Positions 33,582 through 46,656 of a DNA stretch of 64,000 bases are shown here, piece after piece. The stretch is taken from the NCBI GenBank assembly GCA_965649825.1, contig OZ287702.1, forward strand, positions 992,001-1,056,000, in the 5' to 3' direction. Each line of letters opens with the position of its first letter. Position 1 is the first letter of the stretch. Both the position numbers and the translations under genes were made by a program. Source of the DNA: Penicillus capitatus. Its lineage: Eukaryota > Chlorophyta. The notes under the pieces are model-generated. The model worked only from the letters and a program-made list of their open reading frames with translations, did not search any database and had not been told where the DNA came from.

Positions 33582-36500
33582 CTAGGTGCCCGACTGTTTC
33601 TTCTTCTTGCCCTTTTGGGTCTGTTTTATCTTCTGCATTCCTGGCATTGCCAATTTGACAGATCCCAACATCACATTTGTCACTTCTGCCTCTGGAACAT
33701 CTTTCATCAAGCGAATGTCTCGCTGCAAAGCATCGCGACTGTGGATCAAGAGTTCCGTCGCCTGTTTCCCCGCTTTCCCTTTCTTCACGCTACCAGGAAG
33801 CAGTTTCACCTACAAAGAGCACAAAAGCGGGGCCTATTGAACACAGTCTCTACTGTATACCTTGTATTTGCAATGCAAAAGAGCATCGTAGGGTCCGCAA
33901 CAAGGGACAGCAAAGAGTACAGTGTCATCCGGAAGAGGATTTCCTGTTAAGGAATCCAACTGATCCACTTCTGTCGTGTCGTTGGCCACAGACTCTTTCT
34001 CTTCGTCTTCCAACTCCGGATCAAGCTCTTCGTTGCTTGCGGCCTCCGAACCAACCTCCTCGCTGTCAGAGGTCTCCGGAGCAAAGGGAGTTTCTACCAC
34101 AAACACGTGTCATCGGCGAAGCCACCATCCAATGTACCTGTGGCTTTTGCGATGGCTTCCTTGATTTCTTCTTCTTCCATTCTTGAGTCTTGAGGACCTT
34201 TGTGTGCCAGACGCTTTTCCGCTTTCTTTTGCTTTCTTTCCTCGCGCCTATCAGAAAACCCTCAAGTGTGATAAACGGATTTGGGGAGATAAGATGCCTC
34301 TGCTGTCTGGTTTTCTTTGTTCCTGCCGACTGCAACAGCTGCGACATTAATTTCAAATCCTCTTCATCCTTTCCTTTGTTTCTCTTATTCTTCTTTTTGC
34401 CGCCACGGTCTTTCGCAGCTGCCTCCTGTTTATCCTCTCGATCTTTTACGACCTCGCCGGCTGTTCCGGTCGAAGGATTCTTCTCCCCTGTATTGCTTGT
34501 CCTTCTGCTTTTCTTTTGATTGAGAGGAGGTTCTTCTTTGACATTTGTCTTCATCTCCAACTTGGAGTGAACTTCTGGCACATCTATGCTGAGTCTCTTT
34601 GCCGGTTCTGAAGAAAAGTGATCCACAGATTCATCCAAGAATACATCCAATGCAGATCTGTTTGCGCCAGTCATTCTATCGGCTGTCTCTGTCTCTGGTG
34701 TCAAGTCATGATCGTCTTGATGATCGCCATCTGCAAAATGCTAGTTTCAACAAGATCACGGGCATGATGGATAACCCTTGGGTAATTCGTCTTGAATCTT
34801 GGATGCCCGCTCTCCTTTGTGTCGTTCGATACAAGATTCTTCCAACTTGAACAAGAATCCAAACCCAAACGTCAGAGAGGCCGGTGGCAGATAATGTTTC
34901 TTTCCCCGGATCATGAAGCTCCCCGTCGTTAAGTACTCTCCTGTCGGCGCTGTCTTCGATACCTGTCAGGCACTTTACCGTGTCAAACGGTGTTTCATGT
35001 GCTGCCGGGTATACCTGTTCAGGGAATACCCACCATGCAGAGGTAATGACCTTTCCATCCCAGGCCTTGCTGCGACAGACACAGGCCACACCTGCTTGAT
35101 GTAAAGACATAGGTGGAACAGCAATCCCTTCGAGAGAATCTTTGTCATCGCAGAGTAGGCTTTGAAGAGAAGCAACCTGGTTTGTCATTCTTGACGATGG
35201 TTGTTGATGCGCCGTGCAGATCGGCGTGAACATAGACGTCATCCTTCCTGAGAAATTCGTTGGCAGGATGCTTTGTACACGTGCTGTTCTACCCCATGTA
35301 TCTCTTCACGAGCAGCTCGTTCTGTTGAGCATCTCTTCCACTGATAACGAGATAGTTCTCGGACGTAATGAACCAGTAGAATCTCTCAAACCAGTGCATC
35401 TTACGCAGCTGATGCATCGAGGCATTGGGTTTCGTCTTTCGGAGCTGAGCCTGAAACCTTCCACCGTTAAAACGAACAGAGCCAACGATGATGTTGCAGA
35501 CAGACCTGAACTTTCACTTCTGCTGCTTTGACTGCAGAAGCATTAGCTTCGTATGTCTTCTGCTCCTTTAGTGCATGCTTTTTGCGTTTCTCGAAGTGTC
35601 GACGTGCATTTGCAGCGGCTGCCAGACTTAAGTCCACCGTTACCTGGAACAAAATCTCGTTCCACGCACATCACCCATCGAGACGGATCATGTTTCGCAC
35701 TTGTACGCATCTTGTTTTGTTTTCTTCTTCCTCTGTTTGCGAAATCTCATCATCGAGTAAAATGACAGCAGCATTCTGCTCCAGTTGCAGAGAATGGACG
35801 CGTTCTACATCTCCTCAGTAAACAGTAGAGTATGCCGACAGCTTTTCGAAACCTGCGATTGGATTGCCTTGATCAGCTTCCGTCTTGATAAGAGATTTCA
35901 CCTCATCCCAACTCATGCCGTTGGCTAGAACAGAGTTTACTGCCAGAATAACTGCGACACATAACAATACGATGCATCCAACTGAGTACTTGCATCCCAT
36001 ACGTACCCTCGTCAACAATGTCCAGATGGTATTCGATCAGTTGACCTTGGAGATCTTCATGAGCGGCTTCTGCTTGAAGCTTTGCCGCTCTCGTTTCTAA
36101 ATCTTGCTTTGTCTTCGTCAGTCGAGCTTCGGCTGCCTGCTGTGCAGCCGCCTCTGCCTGAGCTAACTTCTGTCCTTCTTTCTGCGATGTGACAGCATGA
36201 GAAAACTCCAGGCATCGATGACAACAGCACTTTGGAATAGAATTCGTCCAATGCCTGATCGAATGTTTCAAAAGCTTTGTGAGGTCGATCTCGGTGCTGA
36301 TACAAGAGAAATGGCTCGCACTCTTGATACACTACTGCCGCACCCTCTCTTGCACTATCTTGTTCGCCGGATGGTTTTGTTTCTGCACGAAAAATTCAGA
36401 AGGCTGATGCAGATCTCATTCGTCAAAACCTGCAAGAAGGATGAATCCAGTGGAAGAATTCGTGTGGCAGTTATGAAACCACTGCTCTATGCCTTTAATC

Positions 36501-37420
36501 TCTTTTAGCAGACATTGCATCGTGGGGTCTTCCATCAGATCGTTTTTGTCGACAGCGGTTCCATCGGCTGACGGAAAGCGCTGCTTTGGATCCAACCCGG
36601 CACTCAGAATCACATGCTCTGCACATGCGCTTCCGAATGGCAGCAGCTGTGTGACGATGTTCTTCAAGGACCGAGGCTCTGGTCTCTGAAAGAAGCTTTC
36701 TATGAGTTCCGTCTCCGTCACGGGTGTGGGCATTCGAATATGTTGCACTGGATACGGACGCTTTGGCATCAGTACATAACTGCACGCACTCACGTCGCAT
36801 CACCATTGCTCTTTCTCATACATTCCTTCCTCACTTGCTCTCTCCATCACTGTGCGTCCTCAGCAACGTCAACACTTCATACTTGTGATCCGTCAGGACA
36901 ATGTTCCCCTGAGTGCGAAGAAACATGCCTGCGGCAGGGGCACGATGGGATACCATACCTGAGCGTACATCTCCAGAATGAGGTGAATCGATTTCTCTCC
37001 TTGTCCGAAAGTGAAATCGACAATGCGATCCACGCCCAATTGCCGGACATCGTTCAATCGCCTATGACGAATGTGCTTTCTGAGTTTCAGATTCATGTTT
37101 GAAGGGAAATCGGATCGCTGTCTGTCATACTGCACACCCCAATTACGTAATTATGAATCATAGACTTGTCACCTGGGTCGTATGCAGTCGACAGCCACTC
37201 TCTAGTAACACGAAAATCTTCTCTCCCGCTTCTCCTGACGTCCCCAATTTCAGAACATACGTCTGCAATCCACTGGGTTTCTTTTCTGAGAGATGACAAA
37301 AGTGGATACTACCTTGGGGTTGATATCGAAGACGTTGATGAGCTGCATTCCCAGAATGCGCTTTCGCAGACAGGCCACTTCTGCGGCGACATCGATGGTC
37401 GAAAGCTGTTGCCTGCCCAT
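33582..37420 (-). CDS. NEMF: ribosome quality-control factor NEMF / Rqc2
   Basis: Long multi-exon gene covering the NFACT architecture. N terminus [20 protein letters not shown], then [45 protein letters not shown] and [10 protein letters not shown]. The middle has a coiled coil ([20 protein letters not shown]), the NFACT-R region ([20 protein letters not shown]) and a basic linker. The C terminus has [17 protein letters not shown] across an intron. Rqc2/NEMF binds 60S subunits with stalled peptidyl-tRNA, recruits Listerin and adds C-terminal tails. The start faces eS10, 159 bp away. Some internal exons between 35240 and 36500 were placed only by similarity. Confidence 0.9.
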
Positions 37421-37579
37421 TCCGTACAATAGATCTCAAAATGCCATTCATCGACACCGAACGCTGCAAATTGCTCATTGTCGTGGCGGCGTCTGCGTTT
37501 CACTCAGACGAAACAGCACCAATACCTCATTCGATTCCTCGCATCCACCACATTCACGAACGCGTGACGATTCTCCAAG

Positions 37580-38171
37580 ATGATGATCGAAAAGAAAGAT
37601 CGCAAAGAAGTTTACCGATACCTCTTTCAAGGTACCTCTTGTTTTCTAAAAACCCCAAAACTCAAAGGAAAGTGGTAGAGGGAGTGCTGTTCGCTGAAAA
37701 GAACTATCAGCTGGAGAAGCATCCGGAGATCGAAGTTCGGAACCTCTATGTCATCAAGCTGATGCAATCGTTCAAGAGTCGTGAGTTGGTGAAGGAGCGT
37801 TTTGCCTGGAGACATTACTACTGGTTCTTGACACCCAAGGGCGTCGAGTATCTACGTGAGTATCTCAATCTCCCTGAAGACATTGTTCCTGCCACTCATA
37901 AACAACGCACACGCGGAGACCGTCCCGGAGGACCACCGAGAAGATTTGAAGATCGCGGACCGCCGCCAGAAGGAAGAGGAGACTTTCGTGGGGGATACAG
38001 GGAAGGACCATCAGCCACAGAGAAGGTCGGACTCAGAAAGATACATATACCCACAAACACAGATATGACTATCATGTCCTGCAGGAAGGAGCAGGAGGAG
38101 ACTATCAACCGAGATACGAGCGTCCTGGCTTCGGACGTGGTCGCGGATTCTCTCAGCCTCCTCAGGGATGA
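37580..38171 (+). CDS. RPS10: ribosomal protein eS10
   Basis: Three exons. The first (37580 to about 37628) encodes [18 protein letters not shown] 47-nt intron leads to [60 protein letters not shown] and [11 protein letters not shown], the eS10 core. After a 64-nt intron the tail is Gly/Arg-rich ([18 protein letters not shown]). eS10 is a 40S subunit protein near the mRNA entry and head region. Tail length and composition are normal for the family. It pairs divergently with the ribosome rescue factor NEMF. Confidence 0.95.
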
Positions 38172-39200
38172 GATCCGTCCGCTTTGGATCCATTTCAACT
38201 CAATGGCATTGCTCTGTGTGACTGAGATGACTGTTTAAAAACGGGTGGTGCCTCGGAATGGAATTCTCGATTGGGAAACTCTCGCCAGACTATCCCCCTT
38301 GCAACGGACTCATAGATTGCGCCCCTACTAGGGCAACCTAAGATCAAACAGCTGAAACGGTGCCGGCAAAACGCGAGAGAATTTTTGATCTTTCGGTCAC
38401 AGAAGGAGAAAGGAAACGGCAAATTCCAGCCCTTCTTTACGTGTTTTGTTTGCTGTATTACAGGCACTGTGGTTAACGTGAGCATGAAATAATGCTGCTC
38501 TGTCGGCATTTCTACTGGCAACTATCCGTTGACCAATGTTCAGTAAAGTAATCGGACAGATTTTCCAAACCTCTCAAATAACCGGCCATGTTACTGTACT
38601 GCATCTATCTCGACGTAAATGGTAAGAAAATCCGCACTCGAAAGAGTTCATTTCTTTCGATCTCGCAACGCCGCCGAGAAAAGTTCGTGCATAAAGATCT
38701 CTCATCATTATAGAAACCCAAGACATTACGCGAGCATCCGTTACCAGTTGTATAGACTCAAACATCAAATGACTGTCAAGAACTCGCACTTGTGCACTCC
38801 CGATCGTTTGTAACTCACTATGATATGCAAGCTAGATAAAGTAGATTTTATGCTCTAGTAAGAATTCTGCTATCAGGAAGTAGAGATTACTAAAGCACAA
38901 GGCGATATGGAAGCTTTATTAGTCAAGACAAAAACAGAGACGCAAAACTCCCTGCCGCTAAAATCACCTGACTACAATTACAGATCTGTCCACTGTCGTC
39001 GGCTTCTTGCGTAACAAACTGTGTGGAGTAATCGATCTTCGTACTTTGACAAATTCTTAGATAGGGGAAGGCGTTCCAAATACAATCATTGATTGTGTGT
39101 GGAACGGGTGTTTAGCGGAAGGATGGCATAAGGAAGCCGAAGAAGGATCGTTTTCTGTCAGCAACACGTGACCATTTCTGGCACTGCTTTGAGAATTCAG
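38172..39200. other. about 1 kb without a supportable gene
   Basis: Between eS10 and the next minus-strand gene. A short plus-strand ORF at about 38588-38700 (MLLYCIYLDVNGKK...) has a start reminiscent of small nucleolar proteins but its rest matches nothing known to me, so it is not called. Confidence 0.45.
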
Positions 39201-41506
39201 TCACGGCCTGCACGCACAAACACTCTCTGCATACATTATCACTCTAGAAGGGAAGTGAACTTCGGAAGTTTGATTTTCCGTTCCGAAGGGCATCGGGGAT
39301 GGATTTGAATCAGTAAGGCGGTGGGTTGAGCGGTTAGAGGACTTCCTTGAGTTCCACCAACTCATCAAACGAGATGCACTACTCGGCTTAGAACTGTTGA
39401 GATGCTTCTCGCATTCCGCCAACAGCGTGGCATCGTCTACTTTGCGTTCCTCCTGGAAAATCGCAAGACAGGCAGATGACCATCCTTTCGCTTTTGCAGG
39501 CACTCCTGTTCTCCCCAAAAACTCTCTGGGAGTTGGATCTATGACTCCTGGATACCGCCGCTTCTCGAGACATGCGAGATCAAGCTTGGAAGTCTCTCTC
39601 CCCTTGTCATGACGCGTTTCTTCTTCATATTCCGATTCTTCTTTGCAGACGGCAACTGAGACGTTTTGACCGTCATTATTGACTTTCTCTATGTTATTCT
39701 GTGTTTGCTGTACTTCTGCTAGGCAGCTTTCACTCTGGCAGGAAACCGCTGCTGCCTCATGGAAACAATCGTTTGACACTGCTTTTGTTTGCATCGTTGA
39801 AGAAATCCCATCCTCATCCTTTGTCACCGAAACAGGTGAGTCCAGTGACTGCCACACAACTGCCAAGTCTTCCATTGACTGACGCTCTCTGTTCTTCTCT
39901 CGTTCTTGCAACAGGCTAGATGTGTTTCGGGGCGCATCGGATTCGTGGGCACGTATTTCTTCACCTTCGGCTGAACACGCCATGCTTTCTGCATCGAACT
40001 GACAGAAAGCGTCCATATCGTAAGCGGACTTCAGAGCCTCCGGAATGAAATCCAGCTCAGAGTGAGGGGACTCCAAGTCAATGTCCATCTGCGCGATCTC
40101 GTCCTCGTTCGTCTTTTCCTCCGATGTCATCCGGATGCTTTGTAGCACCTTTTGGATGTCTTCGCCAAAATCCAATCCGGCGGCATCGGACAGATCTGTG
40201 CTGTTCTCTGACAAGACATCTTCAAGAGATGTGCAAGGACCATCCGCCTCACAGCTTAGAGAGAACATACTGGCACATCGCTCGTCGTTGTCATCTTCGT
40301 TCGTACTGGCAACAGACTCAGACAACAGCAATTGATTCTCGCAACAGCTGTCCTAACACATTAACATGGTTTAGGTACATAGCGATAGAATATTTTGAGT
40401 TTGTAATAAATGAAATACCCCATCAACCCAGTATGGCATGAACTAAATACAACATCTACTCTCTACCTTTTGAAGTTTAGCATTGCATCCTAAGGCTAAA
40501 ACGGAGTGAGTGGGAGAGCGGGCAACGACATTTAGCATGCTTGGGTGGGTGAAACGAGGGACGCGAGGACACATTTGCTTGCGGGTGGTAACAATTTCAT
40601 TCAGCAATTCTTCCAGATGATTCTTCAGTTCAGCTGTTTCGAGTGCCAGATCACGGGCCCGTTTTTCTGATTGCTCGACAGAATGCATCCAGCCATCCAC
40701 TTTTTCAAACAAAGGGGCTGTGGTGCTGTTTACGACACTCTCCTCGTCCCCATAGCTTTCGGAATCGTCTAAGGAAAATGATCCATTCATCATGACATCA
40801 CTCTGCAGAGCGCCATGTCCATATGCCTCCTCAGCAGCAATGTCCATGCCAACCATCCCCACCCTACGATCGCGCTCATCGTTAGCACCACGGATTATGT
40901 GTTTTGGCGTTTTACTTTCCGAGAGGATTTATTGCATTACATGCCTCTATGTGCGCTAGTCTCTGACGATGTCGCGGAGGACGAAGCGTGTTCGGTGAAA
41001 CGACCCTTCTGGTGCCACTTTCAGGCACGACTTGCTTTACATCTGCTTCCACATCAGCAATCTTCGTCTCGTCAGAATCACGATTGATGAAGTCAATGTC
41101 CTTTTCCGGGATGTGGGACAGAGTCATTGGCGAGAGGAGGAACTGTAAATCCGGACGCAGAGGTAAACAAACGGCGACAGACATGTCAAGGCAAGCTTCA
41201 GTTGACGGAGAGGATATCCGATTTCGATGACGGCAAAAATACAAGACAAAATCAGTGTAGATACGGCTTCCTTTACAGTCTTGCAGTTTCACTGGACTTC
41301 GGAATGATTCTCTCTGTACGAGGGACATCCTTGTGGCCTGAAATCACGGTATGGCAAATCGGCGACGACGTCTTTGCAACCAGCGACGGATGTGGCGCAC
41401 CGGATTTTGATGCGGATACTGCGGAAGAAGAGAGCAATCAGAAAGAATTACGTTTCTCGCGAACAAACCCGTTCCGTCTGTACGGTCTTATCGCAACCGT
41501 CTCCAT
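39201..41506 (-). CDS. acidic, mostly disordered protein of unknown function
   Basis: At least five exons. The start at 41506 (METVAIRPYRRNGFVREK) is tentative. Exon ...EACNAINPLG joins in phase across a 52-nt intron to KVGMVGMDIAAEEAYGH, then FEKVDGWMHSVEQSEKRARD (a coiled coil of about 45 residues). After an intron of about 100 nt the final exon carries about 370 residues rich in Glu, Asp and Ser, with CLEKRRYPGVIDPTPREFLG and WWNSRKSS near the end. No domain is recognised. It pairs divergently with the leishmanolysin-like gene, and the palindrome-related motif lies between them. Confidence 0.5.
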
Positions 41507-41623
41507 ACTTACTGGTCACGTCTACACTCGGCGATAGGGCCGCGTCAATGAATGGGTGCTGTTCTCAGCGGCATGTCTGTTCCTAATGATCAACACGCGT
41601 TGCCCGTTAGCGACGCATCACGT

Positions 41624-41634
41624 TGCGCGCACCG
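41624..41634. promoter_or_regulatory. motif core TGCGCGCACCG in a divergent promoter
   Basis: Shares 11 bp with the palindrome. It lies 117 bp upstream of the acidic-protein start and about 345 bp before the leishmanolysin-like start. Confidence 0.45.
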
Positions 41635-41979
41635 TTGCTATGAGCCATCTGAGAATGGCAAGCAAAATGATCTGCGAAACGCAGGGAGCGATTTAACACG
41701 CTTCGCCTTAGCTCAGCTTTGAACGGAAGACGTCATGTGCTCGTCCCGTCCATAATCATCTCTAAGATCCCCGCCTTTTCTTTCGCGTTCGCTCGCCGGG
41801 AAAGCGATCATTTGAATAGCGATGATGATGGATGGCATCTTGAATAGGACGAACAGCGGGCGGTTGTGCTGTCAACGTATCGAGTCTGCTCTTTTATCAG
41901 TTTTGACCCTCCATTCCGGTCGAATAAGGATCTTCAAATCCCTGTAAAACGTGCGTATATTGTTATCCCATTCGCGCCT

Positions 41980-44900
41980 ATGTTGTTGTTTCTTCTATTG
42001 CTCGGCGTGCTGCACAGCGCAGGTGCGTCGAAAATGGCGCGCGGTTTGTTATCAGATGCCGCGTTGTGTCATAGGCGTCGCCGAGTCTCACTTCCTCGAA
42101 GGGGCGACTCGCAAATGCGTGCATTCCCACCATGTCGAACCCACACTTCAGCAGCTTGTTAAAACTATCAATAGCATTCCCTTAGTAAACCCCATCCACC
42201 TACCGTTCTCTTTGTTATGGGCCGGTTCAGGAGACGCATCGTAGCGCGAATGCCTATTTCAACCCTGTGCCGTCGCGGAGTTTGCTGCAAGAAGATGAAC
42301 ACCGGCCGATAAGAATCCATGTGGAATATCAGATAGATAGCCTCCCATATGAAAAACAGCAGTTCATGAAGGCGCGATGATTTTCGACGGGATCAACACG
42401 TTGACGCGTGGTTTTATTAGGAAGAGTTGGTTCCCGCAGTAAAGGGGGTATTTCAACGCATCCTCGATGTGAAGAAGCCTGTTTCTGGCCGATTCTATCT
42501 GCCATGGTCGTGTGTCTCTACTTTCGTTGGGTATCCTGGATACTGTCATGAAGTAAATACCATTCTTCGCTGACAGTTGCGTCAAAGGGCATATGTACAT
42601 AGGTAGGCGATTCTTGCGGTCAAACTGCAAAGCACAACAAGGCATTGTTTGGTCCTGGAAGGGTATGCGAACAACCATTCGACGATCGTAAGACGGACTG
42701 TCTTTCGCATCGAGCGTCCAGCCTGATCTCTTTGCTCTGCAGAGTGTGTTGATCTTCCGCGGGGTAAAGGTGTCCCCGAGGCCGATTTCATTTTGTATGT
42801 TACTGCAAAATCTGATGTTGGATGCATCAGCAGCGCAGAAACAGTTGCTTCGGCTGGATTTTGCATCGTAAGTCGTTTCATAGCAGAATCTTTTTTACAC
42901 TTGTGTGCGCTGACAGTATGACATGGACAACTGGTATGGATTACCGAACCGTCCGTTAGCTGGGGTCGCAAATTTCTGCCCAGACAGTATATACTTAGAT
43001 GAAGATATGTTTGGTTACATGTTGGATACGGCAGTACACGAAGTCTTCCATGGTAGGCACGATTGATAGAGACACATGGATACTATCGTTTTTGTATTCA
43101 CAGCTCTTGTGTTTAGCAACCAGTTGTTTGACAAGTTTATTGACAAAGACCAAAGGCCACGAGGAAAAGTCGCCGTCGAAACAGACAAGGGCCTCATGAT
43201 TACATCACCGGCTGTCAAAGAGGTATGATATCCGATACTGTCGATGATTTTGCTATACCTATTGCTGTCTGTGATCGGCAGATGGCTCGTGACATTCTGG
43301 AATGTGGATTTCTCGAAGGAGCATCTTTGGAAGATGAAGGTGGATATGGAACAGCCGTAAGCCATTGGGATCGACGTTACTTCATGGGAGAGCTGATGAT
43401 TGGTACCTCTTCTGCCTCCACGCGTGTCGCCATCTCCAATCTGACTCTTGCACTCGCCGAAGACAGCGGCTGGTAACTCCGCAATTCGCGTCATTCTATC
43501 CACGTATTCACTGACTGTTTTTGGATAGGTACGTGCCCAAGTACGAGCACAGTGGCGTGTTGCGATCTGTGGAGCACCGAGGTTGCGAATTCGTCCACGG
43601 CAATTGCGCGTGGGAGAGTGAGGAGTTAAGCGATGTCTTCTGTTGGGACCATAGACCCGCTTCCACTCAGCCGGCTGTTTGCACACCGGATCACATGGCG
43701 ATCGGATACTGCAAGAATGATGTCACGCTGATTGGTGATTGCAGTATCGTTCAGGCATACAAGAACACACACTGCACAAACCCAGAGCACTACCAGCCGA
43801 CAGAGCACGTTGATTTGGGAATGCGCAATAAAGCCGGGGCGCGCTGTTTCCCTGTTGACTCATACAAGATCTCAAGAACAGAGAATTATTACACTGTTTT
43901 TCGTTCAGAACTCGGAGCTGCTTGTTTTGACACGGTATGCAAAGGCAGAAAACTCTACATACGCATTCCCGCAACTTCCGAACATCCTCAAGCCGATATT
44001 CCTTGCCCATCTGGCAAAAAAATTGATCTCTCTGACTACAACATCGGGTTCGATGAAGCAACTATTGGACCTTGCCCTAACAACCGACTCATTTGTGAAT
44101 CGTGGGGGTATGAAAATGCATTCCTGTCGAAAGAGGTGACATCTCTCTTGTGTTTGGAACAGATGTCCAGACGACTGCAACAACAACGGTGTTTGTTATG
44201 AAGGCAGATGTTACTGCCACATTGGGTATGTTGGAAAGGACTGCGAGAGTCTGGCATGTCCACATAAGAAATGCAGCAAGGACCTCAAATGTGTGTTGGA
44301 TCAGGGTAAGCGCAGAGCCATCTTCAAAACCGATCGGATTTCTGATGGTGTCTAGGAATTTGCGTGCCTTCTGGATTCGGAGCTCTCCAACCAGTGAAAG
44401 AGTCCGAACAGTACAGGCCGCGTACCACTTTCCCCAGTCCAGAACCCATTCCATCGAAATCCCCCGTTGTGCCTTTGCTCGAATGGGCACCTCGGCCATC
44501 CACTCCTTTCAAGCCAACCACCTCACCGAAATCAGCTGCAAAACCCGTAGAGTTTCCAGAAGGAGAAGGCATCGAATACATTCCGTTGTCAGAACCAAAG
44601 CCCGAGGGAAAGAAACCGAAATCTGGAGAGAAAGAAGGATTTGTGCCGCTCTCAGAATCGCCAAAACCACCCAGAAAATCAAAACCGTTCAGATCGCCTG
44701 ACGTCGAGCCACCTCCGGAGCACGAAGAGCCTTCCGCTTTCAGTGTCCCGGCGTACCTGCCGACGACAGCGTCCGAAGATGATGATGTCGCCTCAGGCCG
44801 TGCCGTTGCCGTTGGCTTTCTTGACGACTGTCTTCTTTTCGAAGATTCCTATGGCGATTTGAAAGTGCGACCGGACACTGTTCGGAGATATACCGATGAT

Positions 44901-46258
44901 TATGGAGAATGGATGTTCAGACCGTTTCCCAAAGTCAACGATCTGGTCGTGGATCCATCCTATGGCGAATGCCGCGATGTTTTCACCAATTTGCGTCCTC
45001 TATGGAGAATGAGAGGATTCAAAACTGTCCGAACACTTTCTGGCATCAGCACTCTGGCGGCGCTGACTCCGAAAGCCGACGGGCCGAATGCGAATGCAAA
45101 TGACATGAGCAACGACGAATTCTTCTATCAGTATTATGATGATCAGGGTTACACGTGGGAAGAAGAAGATGGGTACTCGTGGGAAGAAGAGGGCTTTGTC
45201 GAAGTCACAGAGAAGATCGATGAAGGCTTCGCTGAAGTCATCGAGAAGAAGGATGAAGACTTCAGCGAAGTCACGGAGGTGGTCGAAGAGGATGCAGGTT
45301 TTGATGAAGGTTTTGCGACTGTCGGCGAAGTGGTGGAGGAGGAGGGGGAGAAATCAGATTCGTCCGGAAAGGGCGGTAATAAATACGCAGGCTACGCGAT
45401 GGAAAAGAAAATACTTAAAGCCATCGGTCTCAAAGACAAGTACATTCTGCAGAGAGACTTTGTGACAGAGACCTGGGCGACGAAAGATAAAGAAGCCAAG
45501 CGCGCCGTTGTCTACAACGCCATGATTTCAAACACTGTTGTTCAAGTTGGTCACTCAGGATCTCTGGCTGTCGATGATATGCTGCACGGCTTATAGGTTT
45601 CTTGCTATGTTGATGGTTCGAGATATCCGTCATACAGCACTTCTGATCGTCTCTTCCGCTTTCTCGGGGCTCTGTTGGAAGGAGGCCTGGAGATGGACAA
45701 ACTCGTGCATACGGATACAGTTTACCTGTTGATAGAGAAGATTTTAGGTCAGAAGATGAACGGCCGTGATTCATGGCTCGTGTCGGAAACGGTTGCTAAC
45801 ATGAATTATGTAAGGCTCAAGTGCACGCTTAGCTGTCGTGTGAACTTGATCTCTTTGCGTTGTGTGTAGGAGGCACATCGTCAGCTTTCTCGATACACTG
45901 GTGTGGCATTGCTGAAGGCGACTGCCCGATTAACGATCCTGGCGCAGACCGATCTGTGTGGAAAAGCAGCAGACTTGCGGACAGGGTATCTCGGTTTTGC
46001 GATTTACTCAAGGAGGACATCCAAACATGAACTTCAAGAGAGAATGGAAGCTGTCGAGATTCCAGACATTGCTTCAATCATGCAGCAAAGCATTCCGCAG
46101 AGCAATGAGGGGGAGGTCAACGTAGAGGAAGGGAATACCGTTTTAGGTGTGCCCTATATCGAATCACGGTCACACGAATTGTTATTTGTCGGTATCCTCA
46201 TCGTGCTGCTTGTCTTCACGACATGCGCCATCTGTATGTGGCGCAATCGCCGCAAGTG
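41980..46258 (+). CDS. leishmanolysin-like (M8) zinc metallopeptidase, membrane-anchored with EGF-like and stalk regions
   Basis: Signal peptide MLLFLLLLGVLHSA, then a propeptide-like region. The peptidase domain has PEADFILYVTA, PLAGVANFCP and the zinc motif HEVFHALVFSNQLFDKF, which appears when a 69-nt intron is removed near 43060. The third ligand lies in SHWDRRYFMGELM. Cys-rich C-terminal parts follow. A 56-nt intron at about 44106-44161 opens an EGF-like module (CPDDCNNNGVCYEGRCYCH). Next come a Pro-rich segment (PSPEPIPSKSPVVPL), an acidic repeat stalk (EVTEKIDEGFAEVIEKKDED), a folded-looking C domain and a terminal membrane helix (LLFVGILIVLLVFTTCAI). A frame break near 42370-42425 is unresolved. 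Probably a type I surface protease. Confidence 0.83.
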
Positions 46259-46656
46259 ATTCTGTCAAACACACCATGACGTTGCTTTTCCCCTCTCAAC
46301 TATCCAACAGCATTGACCCAAGATAATTAGCCCATCGATTCGAATATACATCTTCACCTCGATGAGGGTGACGAATTTTGATAAGTGGATAAGCCTCACT
46401 CACTCCCTTTGGCGAATCCTTTCACACAGATAGGAAGGAATAGTGTGATAAATGAAGAAGAAGAACAGCAACAACAACAACACCCTTTGAAGAATATTAA
46501 TGTTATGGACGACGTATTGTGTGTAAGAGTCGCTCGCAGTTCAAATTCCAGTTGCTTGCCGCATTAAAAGCATATGGATGATATTTGTTTGTCCCTCGCA
46601 TGCGTGCATTGGTTTCTCTCTGAATTTATTTGGAGCCATACCGCCGCCAGCTCTAC
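46259..46656. other. convergent intergenic region
   Basis: About 400 bp with a short (AAC/CAA)n run at about 46464-46482. Likely 3' UTRs of both neighbours. No gene. Confidence 0.5.

Noticed and set aside
38588-38700. Short ORF starting MLLYCIYLDVNGKK compared with the snoRNP protein NOP10.
   Set aside because: Only the first residues are suggestive; the zinc-free core residues of NOP10 do not follow in any frame or simple splice.
42370-42410. Two in-frame TGA codons in the leishmanolysin-like gene considered as selenocysteine because PSTK is present.
   Set aside because: Two close TGAs at non-catalytic positions, no SECIS-like element sought or seen, and the same region already shows a frame problem.
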